DNA from: Euperipatoides rowelli
Lineage: Eukaryota > Onychophora > Udeonychophora > Euonychophora > Peripatopsidae
DNA: 10,027 bases
Direction: 5' to 3' (one strand)
Assembly: GCA_003024985.2 (NCBI GenBank)
Contig: PXIH01S0055052.1
Below are positions 7,108 to 10,027 of the stretch, one piece after another. The first letter of the stretch is position 1. Each line of letters opens with the position of its first letter. Made by a program: the position numbers and the translations under genes. The notes under the pieces are model-generated. The model searched no databases. It was not told the DNA's origin and was given only the letters and a program-made list of their open reading frames with translations.

Positions 7108-7341
7108 ATGAATAATGATATTAGAAATTTGATGATTTTTGATCACACTATGGGTCATCATTGCTTGGTAGAGGAGAGATTGTGTGAGATGGAGGAGCTG
7201 CACAAATGTAATGGTGATGAAGGTATGGTGTGTTGGAAGGAAGTAGAGCGCCTTAAGAGAGTAAATTCTATCTTAAAATGTAAGATTAATGAATTGAGTA
7301 AGGTCATTGCCATTTCAAGTAAGGAGGAGGTGTGTGTGTGA
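7108..7341 (+). CDS. Small leucine-zipper coiled-coil protein, 77 aa, unknown function
   Basis: An intact ATG-to-TGA frame of 77 codons lies in an island with much less T than its surroundings. I do not recognise the family. The second half forms a regular heptad pattern: V46, N53, I60 and I67 at one core position and L49, L56 and L63 at the other, as in a dimeric leucine zipper. The buried Asn is typical of bZIP-type dimers. No basic DNA-binding region precedes it; residues 20-45 are acidic with another short helical stretch. There are six cysteines (19, 26, 34, 42, 58, 76). The ATG has A at -3. A donor-like GAG|GTGTGT at 7329/7330 just before the stop, and others at 7222 and 7350, allow it to be a first coding exon. 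It lies 270 bases after the putative LTR start, so a gag-type N-terminal coiled coil of a retroelement is another reading. An intact ORF of this length and complexity is unlikely to be noise here. Confidence 0.5.
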   Translation: MNNDIRNLMIFDHTMGHHCLVEERLCEMEELHKCNGDEGMVCWKEVERLKRVNSILKCKINELSKVIAISSKEEVCV

Positions 7342-7648
7342 AGAATGAAGGTGAAGTTAGGTAACTCTCTCTCAATGGAGTTAATAAATTGTATATATTG
7401 TACATAATTTTTTTTTCTGACCTTGGTATTTATTTCAATTTTCATGTAAAATGCTTTTTTTTTATTTGTTTTTTTTTTTAATTTTTTTTTTTTATGTTTC
7501 TACAGTTTTGATGTTTTTTAGATTTTTTTTTTCAATTTCTACTTAATGCTTGGCTTTAATCTGTCGGTGGTTAGTTCATTACTCATGATTGTCCTTTCAG
7601 CTTTCTTGTTCCATTCCTGTGTTTATAACAACTAAAAATTTGTCTTCG

Positions 7649-7680
7649 TCTTTTCTTTCTTCCTATCCTCTTCTTCTTCT
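7649..7680. repeat. 32-base pyrimidine tract with a single purine
   Basis: All bases from 7649 to 7680 are C or T except A7665, ending in CTTCTTCTTCT. Such tracts can form triplex DNA or act as splice-acceptor pyrimidine tracts, but no AG follows directly. Confidence 0.8.
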
Positions 7681-7691
7681 GTGATGCGGCC

Positions 7692-7697
7692 CACGTG
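7692..7697. promoter_or_regulatory. Canonical E-box CACGTG
   Basis: CACGTG is the palindromic site of bHLH-zipper factors (MYC/MAX, USF, CLOCK type). It lies 12 bases after the pyrimidine tract and 63 after a TATA-like word. A six-base word is weak evidence by itself. Confidence 0.2.
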
Positions 7698-8093
7698 TCT
7701 GGTTGTGTTGTCTCTACACCTTCGGTAGATGTATGAATGATTTACTGTCCGTTGTCCCAGTTGGATTGGTTTGGCTAGATTGACTGTTCATGAGTACATT
7801 TTTTTCCCCTTTATTCTACTGTTCATTGTGGGCAGTGTAAGTTGAAGCAGTGGTCGAAACTGTTGAGACATCTATTCTCTTGTTTGTAAGTCAGTTAATG
7901 AATTTGACCGTTTGTCAGCTGATCACTAATTTTTACTTGACATGCGTGTATTCTTAGTTCAGTTGCAGTGAATTTAGTGACCGAAGGCTGTTTTTATAGA
8001 TTTTAAGTTTTTTTCTTTCATCCCTGTCGCAAACACTTTTAATATCCACCCGGCGTAAAGGATTTAATTTTTCAAAATTTGTTTGGGGTATTA

Positions 8094-8197
8094 TAGTAAA
8101 TTGCATTTACTAAAGAAGAAATAAAATTATTTCTTCCTTATTTTTAATTTCAAGTTTATTTTAAGTTTATTTTCAACACAATTGGCCCACACCAATT
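8094..8197. repeat. Cluster of three hairpins and a perfect 11-bp tandem duplication
   Basis: Four structures fit in 104 bases. TAGTAAAT/ATTTACTA (8094-8101 and 8105-8112) is an 8-bp perfect stem with a 3-base loop. The next stem begins in its last two bases: arms 8111-8124 and 8127-8140 pair at 13 of 14 positions, including 10 uninterrupted (GAAGAAATAA), with a 2-base centre. Then AAGTTTATTTT is repeated twice head to tail (8152-8162, 8163-8173). Last, AATTGG/CCAATT (8180-8185 and 8192-8197) forms a 6-bp stem. No coding frame crosses the block. Its density is well beyond the rest of the window, though AT-richness makes short inverted repeats easier to find. Confidence 0.75.
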
Positions 8198-9060
8198 TGC
8201 GTTTCATTCATCCGTCAAATTTATTTTGTAAAGATATAATTTATTCTTGACAATCTTTAAATACTTCATGCATCCTTTCAACCCTTTAATTTATATTGTC
8301 TTTGCCTGTGATTTAATTCAATTTTATTCATGAGATTTTGTTTTAAATTGTTCTTCGAATTTGTTACGCTATATCACTCTTATTTGTTTATTGAATTTTA
8401 TTTTGAAATTTTATTTGTAATGCTTCCTTTAATATTTGTTCATTTGTATTTTATTTGCCTTTAGCATTTGATAAGCGTAATGTCGTAAAGGTTGTTAAAC
8501 TGTAAATGTGTAAATTTAATTGTATCGTTCAAATCTGTTCAATTTTTTTTTCAGTTGAGTATTTCTTTAATTGAAATGTTGATTTGCTTTTAATTTATTA
8601 ATGTAACTTATTTCATCCCGTTTGTTGTTGTGCGTTCTTGTGACTTAGTGATCCCTTCGCTTGTTCCAGTCTTTGGCTCTCCATTCTTCCAAGTGCAATA
8701 GAGTTGTGAACTTGTTTTATTTTAACTACCAGCGCCATCTGGAACCCTTAGACTGATGTTAATCGAAGTCCTCACTAGTTGCGATTCCTCACATCCACAA
8801 TTCTGTATTTGAAATGTATTTGATTCTAAATGTTAAAAATTTGTCTTATGTATTTTTTTTAGTTTTAGAAATATTTATTTTATTTGGTGCCATGGTCATA
8901 TTTTTATCCTTTTTTAAAAGTCGTGATCTTAAACAGCCGTTTTATTTAAGTTTAAATTTATAAATCTAATACTTAGTGATGCCGTAATGACAATTTTAAT
9001 GAACTTATTTGAAATGTAAATGTGAAGTCATGTTTGTGATAAGCAAATTGACTTTTATTT
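8198..9060. other. Non-coding AT-rich stretch
   Basis: No coding frame is supported on either strand. The sequence is T-rich but with fewer long T runs than 5000-7000. A GC-richer patch at about 8610-8790 contains a partial CTCF-like word (8731). A TTTGGTGCC word at 8883-8891 recalls BEL/gypsy primer-binding sites, but no LTR end precedes it. Confidence 0.55.
8731..8745 (-). promoter_or_regulatory. Partial CTCF-like site
   Basis: The minus strand reads GTTCCAGATGGCGCT and fits the CTCF core at 12 of 15 positions; the mismatches are the first three bases. It shares the exact 12-base word AGCGCCATCTGG with the stronger site at 4901 and has the same orientation, 3.83 kb away. Confidence 0.3.
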
Positions 9061-9489
9061 GTGGATAGTATATACAAACCCATCGTGTTTCAAAAATCAT
9101 TTATCAGCATCAAACTTTTACCCATTATGATTTATCACTCCTGCTGTGATTGGAATGCCAATTTATCATCCTATTGTTCTAACACTGTACTCGGCAGCAT
9201 TTTTCCTCATCACAGTGCATTTTATGGTGACTTATGGGAAATAATCTTCAAAATCCACAGATAGCAATAGCCGTGCAATATTACTAATAAATATAGACGC
9301 TTATGTTGTTCGCCCGTACTTTTTGGACTATTTTCGTTTTGGCTATTAGAAATAATTGATTTTGATTACAATGTAAAAGTGTAACAATTGCTGAGTAATT
9401 ATTTGAACACCTTATACAGTATATAAGTGAATGCAACATACACATCTGGACTTATCAACCTTTTTATCTTATCATCTTATTAATCTCAG
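9061..9489. other. No firm gene; possible short coding remnants
   Basis: Two overlapping + strand readings have less biased composition than their surroundings: 9061-9264 (no ATG at its start) and a hydrophobic 37-codon frame at 9131-9241. Neither has a recognisable motif. An AATAAA at 9286-9291 and a TATA-like TATATAAG at 9420-9427 follow. A pyrimidine-rich stretch from 9455 leads to the acceptor at 9489. Confidence 0.3.
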
Positions 9490-9752
9490 AATCTATTCAA
9501 TGATTCCGCTGTTTATTACATCTGATGAACGTCATGAAGAAATGCAAGCTGTTAGTAATTTAAAAGATATTATCCAGAAACATGAAGAAATCTTAATCAA
9601 GGGAAGAATCCCTTTATGACCGATGAATAGTGCCCGGTCCAAGCTTTAAGAAATTTCCAGCCGTCAAATTATTCCACCGCTGAAAAATTTCTAAGTCCAC
9701 AGTATAATGATGAAACCAAATCAACACCTAAGAAGCCAGCAGAAATCCAAAA
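9490..9752 (+). pseudogene. Exon-like block, probably a decayed coding exon of an unidentified gene
   Basis: The block starts after a pyrimidine-rich acceptor ending in TCTCAG (AG at 9488-9489) and ends at AAA|GTAAGA, a good 5' splice site, giving 263 bases. The + strand changes from T-rich to A-rich exactly here, as expected for coding sequence. One frame reads 42 codons to a TGA at 9617-9619 with a charged, helix-forming stretch (DERHEEMQ, then KDIIQKHEEILIKGR). A second frame then runs 41 codons from 9631 to 9753 (includes RNFQPSNYST and ETKSTPKKPAE) but is preceded by a TAG at 9628. One base shift near 9610 plus that stop separate the two halves. I do not recognise the protein. It could also be an intact last exon ending at 9619 with a 3' UTR. 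Confidence 0.35.
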
Positions 9753-10027
9753 GTAAGAATATTTACTAGTGCATTTATTCCATACCATAAGTCGCTGCCT
9801 GTGTGATAAATAATTTTTTTAAATATATTTCCTTTCCGAGAGAAGATAAACTTTTTCATTTAAAGTATCTTATAAATTTGAGCTCATCAAAACTTTATAG
9901 CGCAGCATTTTAAATCTAATAATACGGCAATAATTTAAATGTGTAGTTAATCTTAATATGACCATGCATCATTAGTTTTAAATATTTAATAATTGATTTA
10001 TGATTTTTTTTATTATATGAATAATAT
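9753..10027. other. AT-rich non-coding end of window
   Basis: After the donor at 9753 the sequence is AT-rich without coding character. If the exon-like block is real this would be the start of the next intron. Confidence 0.5.

Larger units (their letters stand above)
7342..8093. other. Non-coding stretch with mixed-complexity core
   Basis: Positions 7400-7560 are T-run DNA. About 7560-8000 is more complex, pyrimidine-rich sequence without a credible coding frame. It contains a TTTATAAC word (7622-7629), a 32-base pyrimidine tract (7649-7680), an E-box (7692-7697) and several splice-like words. A promoter/leader or LTR-internal role is possible, but nothing decides it. Confidence 0.5.

Noticed and set aside
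6930-7115. 61-codon + strand reading before the zipper ORF
   Set aside because: Phe/Leu/Ile-rich as expected from T-rich DNA, with no complexity change against its flanks.
7158-7445. 95-codon minus-strand reading
   Set aside because: It mirrors the zipper ORF on the + strand and extends into T-run DNA. The + strand reading has the protein-like pattern.
8180-8200. TGGCCCACACC after ACA as an LTR end plus primer-binding site
   Set aside because: The complementary tRNA 3' end would lack a recognisable T-arm TTCRA, and the block is better explained as a small AATTGG/CCAATT hairpin.
8515-8545. tRNA-like T-loop GTTCAAATC
   Set aside because: No matching acceptor, D-arm or anticodon arm can be folded around it.
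8883-8899. TTTGGTGCCATGGTCA as a retroelement primer-binding site
   Set aside because: It resembles BEL/gypsy primer-binding sites but no LTR end (CA) precedes it and no gag follows.
1-10027. CRISPR array, bacterial operon or prokaryotic mobile element
   Set aside because: No regularly spaced identical repeats, no ribosome-binding-site-led ORFs, and the signals present are eukaryotic.

Overview
This is animal (eukaryotic) DNA, most likely from an invertebrate and possibly an arthropod such as a crustacean. It is very AT-rich, has no bacterial gene organisation, carries a decayed Ty3/gypsy (Metaviridae) retrotransposon, and otherwise holds long non-coding sequence with eukaryote-style signals: TATA box, splice sites, AATAAA signals, and CTCF-, YY1- and E2F-like words. 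The species cannot be named from the sequence. One ambiguous base (N at 3986) shows it is an assembly product.

Layout. Positions 216-2431 hold the dead, 5'-truncated pol gene of a Ty3/gypsy element on the + strand. In order these are the second half of reverse transcriptase with an intact YLDD box, RNase H, and integrase with a recognisable D..D-35-E core and a GPY/F C-terminal module. The coding is scattered over all three forward frames, with four stops inside RNase H and a deletion between the first two integrase aspartates. No gag, protease or 5' LTR is visible.

From about 2760 the + strand becomes strongly T-rich and stays so to about 9000, apart from a few islands of more complex sequence. 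The first island (about 3270-4415) looks like a possible small transcription unit: E2F-like site, TATA box, near-consensus 5' splice site inside a perfect hairpin, a GC-rich stem-loop, and two AATAAA signals with a GU-rich element. The second (4755-4968) places a full match to the CTCF core consensus between two long G runs. The third (6824-7341) has a polypurine tract followed by TGT, as at the start of a 3' LTR, and then an intact 77-codon ORF predicting a leucine-zipper coiled coil. The fourth (8094-8197) is a dense cluster of three hairpins and a perfect 11-bp tandem duplication. A second, partial CTCF-like word lies at 8731.

At 9490-9752 the composition switches to A-rich and an exon-like block appears, bounded by a pyrimidine-rich acceptor and a good donor but broken by a frameshift and a stop.

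No complete host gene can be demonstrated. The best candidates for something undescribed are the zipper ORF at 7108-7341 next to the putative LTR edge, the 3.3-4.4 kb transcription-unit-like island, and the hairpin cluster at 8.1 kb.
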